Source: Gammaproteobacteria bacterium (lineage in GTDB: Bacteria; Pseudomonadota; Gammaproteobacteria; Pseudomonadales; Pseudomonadaceae). Taken from it: a stretch of 7,201 nucleotides of DNA. Position 1 is the stretch's first letter; the number at the start of each line of letters is the position of its first letter. The stretch covers positions 1 to 7,201 of the forward strand of contig JAAZJF010000242.1 in the NCBI GenBank assembly GCA_012800475.1, in the 5' to 3' direction. A program made the position numbers and the translations under genes. Below, piece by piece: positions 6,459 to 7,201 of the stretch. Below the pieces are notes generated by a model. The model was not told the origin of the DNA. It did no database searches and saw only the letters and a program-made list of their open reading frames with translations.

Positions 6459-6487
6459 GCGACAAAATCATAAGCTCTAGTTATAGT
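6459..6487 (+). promoter_or_regulatory. candidate sigma70 promoter of the 106-aa gene
   Basis: GCGACA (6459-6464) and TATAGT (6482-6487) are spaced by 17 bases. The -10 matches the consensus at five of six positions and the -35 at four of six. Transcription would begin near 6494, about 27 bases before the ATG at 6521. Confidence 0.5.
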
Positions 6488-6508
6488 GTGATCTGATCAT
6501 TTAATAAA

Positions 6509-6513
6509 AGGAG
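6509..6513 (+). promoter_or_regulatory. ribosome binding site of the 106-aa gene
   Basis: AGGAG within AAAAGGAG stands seven bases before the ATG at 6521. It is one of the strongest such sites in the window and is good evidence that this gene is translated. Confidence 0.8.
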
Positions 6514-6520
6514 TGGCCCA

Positions 6521-6841
6521 ATGTTACCTCCTATTCCACAGGGGCTGGTGCCGGTGACCGCGCAGCATGATCCCGTTAAACCCATTCCCGCTGTGGCTCC
6601 AGTAGCGCCCGCGAAAGAAAACGCTAAAGGCAGCAGCTTAGGCTTGGAAGATGATGAAGGTTCAACCGCACAAGAGCGTGCTCGTGATGAACAGCGTCGC
6701 CAGCATCAACAGCAACGTGAAGCTCAACAAGCTGAAACGGATGAGTTGTCTGAATTCGGCACAGTTGCGCCAAGTCGTGATGAGGTTGCTGCTAAAAAAG
6801 AGTTGTCGCGTAAGGGTGTATGGATTGATATCAGTGTCTAG
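6521..6841 (+). CDS. small Pro-rich then Gln/Arg-rich protein of unknown function
   Basis: I do not recognise a function. The 106-residue product starts with a proline- and valine-rich segment without charge clusters (about 1-31, MLPPIPQGLVPVTAQHDPVK). A short acidic patch follows (LEDDEG, 42-47), then a highly charged Gln/Arg/Glu stretch (50-77) with strong helix or coiled-coil character. The C-terminus ends KGVWIDISV, a hydrophobic ending unlike the rest. No signal peptide, membrane segment or known catalytic motif is seen, so the protein is probably cytoplasmic and largely disordered. The start is supported by a strong ribosome binding site and a good upstream promoter match. It is divergent from rapA and followed after 60 bases by another small gene in the same direction. 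Similar short proline-rich proteins exist in pseudomonads, some with misleading enzyme names (I recall 'aspartate-semialdehyde dehydrogenase'). At this length an enzyme of that kind is not credible. Confidence 0.8.
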   Translation: MLPPIPQGLVPVTAQHDPVKPIPAVAPVAPAKENAKGSSLGLEDDEGSTAQERARDEQRRQHQQQREAQQAETDELSEFGTVAPSRDEVAAKKELSRKGVWIDISV

Positions 6842-6890
6842 CAAGCGGTGACTGAGTTTAGAGTGCAACGTCAAATAATCAAATAAAAGT

Positions 6891-6898
6891 AGGGTGAG
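6891..6898 (+). promoter_or_regulatory. ribosome binding site of the 56-aa gene
   Basis: AGGGTGAG ends three bases before the ATG at 6902. The AGGG part, seven bases away, is at the usual distance for a Shine-Dalgarno site. Confidence 0.55.
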
Positions 6899-6901
6899 TA
6901 T

Positions 6902-7072
6902 ATGAGTGAGCCAACACAGGATAATATTATTGACTTGACCACTGAGCGCACACGTCGAGTCCATGATCTGAATGAAAAACGCTTACAAAATGTACGTGCT
7001 GCTTTTATCAGTGCTTTGCCGTTAGCACAGCCTGTTGTTAAAGCTAAAAAGAAAAATAAAAAAAAGCGCTAA
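6902..7072 (+). CDS. small basic protein of unknown function
   Basis: The ATG at 6902 opens a 57-codon frame ending in TAA. The 56-residue product begins MSEPTQDNIIDLTTERTRRV, continues with a charged amphipathic helix (about 13-40) and ends in a lysine cluster (KAKKKNKKKR, 47-56). I do not recognise a named family. Its AGGG-containing ribosome binding site, the sensible codon composition and the position 60 bases after the 106-aa gene in the same direction support a real gene, probably co-transcribed. The lysine-rich tail would suit contact with RNA, DNA or acidic membrane lipids, but this is only inferred from charge. No signal peptide or membrane segment is seen. No intrinsic terminator is evident in the 129 bases after it. 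A toxin-antitoxin pair with the preceding gene was considered, but neither protein resembles a known toxin. Confidence 0.72.
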   Translation: MSEPTQDNIIDLTTERTRRVHDLNEKRLQNVRAAFISALPLAQPVVKAKKKNKKKR

Positions 7073-7201
7073 CCCGTATGTATTGCTAGGTTGAGCATCA
7101 AGGCCTGTCTATTATATCCACCCAAGCAGCTCTATTGACCTCTATCAATACCCGCACTGCTGTTGTGCCTTATCTTTACTACAAGTTAATTTTAAAGCGC
7201 G

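Noticed and set aside
7047..7075. A-rich run ending the 56-aa gene as a minus-strand intrinsic terminator (T-run)
   Set aside because: The run encodes the lysine tail and only a tiny self-complementary AGCGCT precedes it on the minus strand. No convergent gene is visible.
7111..7116. Perfect TATAAT on the minus strand after the 56-aa gene
   Set aside because: No acceptable -35 stands 16-18 bases upstream and there is no extended -10. It would read antisense into the small gene, so it is most likely chance in an AT-rich spacer.
7091..7118. Possible plus-strand promoter TTGAGC-16-TATATC for a gene beyond the window
   Set aside because: Only weak consensus agreement, and no gene start is visible downstream to support it.

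Overview
The window looks like chromosome of a gammaproteobacterium of the Pseudomonas group with a fairly AT-leaning composition compared with typical pseudomonads. The protein families present (a PilZ protein divergent from lolC-lolD, and rapA followed by trmO) are ones I associate with Pseudomonas and close relatives. The species cannot be fixed from this stretch alone.

Layout. Bases 1-257 (minus) hold the N-terminal part of a PilZ-type protein cut by the window edge. A 90-base divergent spacer follows. Bases 348-2289 (plus) hold two overlapping genes of the lipoprotein-sorting ABC transporter, a LolC/LolE-family permease and the ATPase LolD. Bases 2290-2741 hold no credible gene. This convergent spacer contains two large imperfect palindromes in opposite orientation that share an exact 21-base core. 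Bases 2742-3434 (minus) encode the tRNA m6t6A37 methyltransferase TrmO, and 3501-6362 (minus) encode the RNA polymerase recycling ATPase RapA. The gap between them is almost entirely a long inverted repeat, and the two genes probably share a transcript running from rapA into trmO. From 6363 to 6520 lies a divergent promoter region. On the plus strand there follow two small unrecognised genes, 6521-6841 (106 aa, Pro-rich then Gln/Arg-rich) and 6902-7072 (56 aa, lysine-rich tail). The last 129 bases show no gene.

How the genes work together. The Lol permease and LolD form the inner-membrane machine that releases lipoproteins to the periplasmic carrier LolA. RapA and TrmO act in transcription and in tRNA modification respectively, and no direct functional link is evident. 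The usual second permease gene (lolE) does not follow lolD. The place where it would be expected is the repeat-bearing spacer, which suggests a rearrangement joining two loci. I see no defence island, prophage, IS transposase, CRISPR array, rRNA or tRNA gene. The most unusual content is the paired palindromic repeat in the lolD-trmO spacer, followed by the hairpin between rapA and trmO and the two uncharacterised small proteins.
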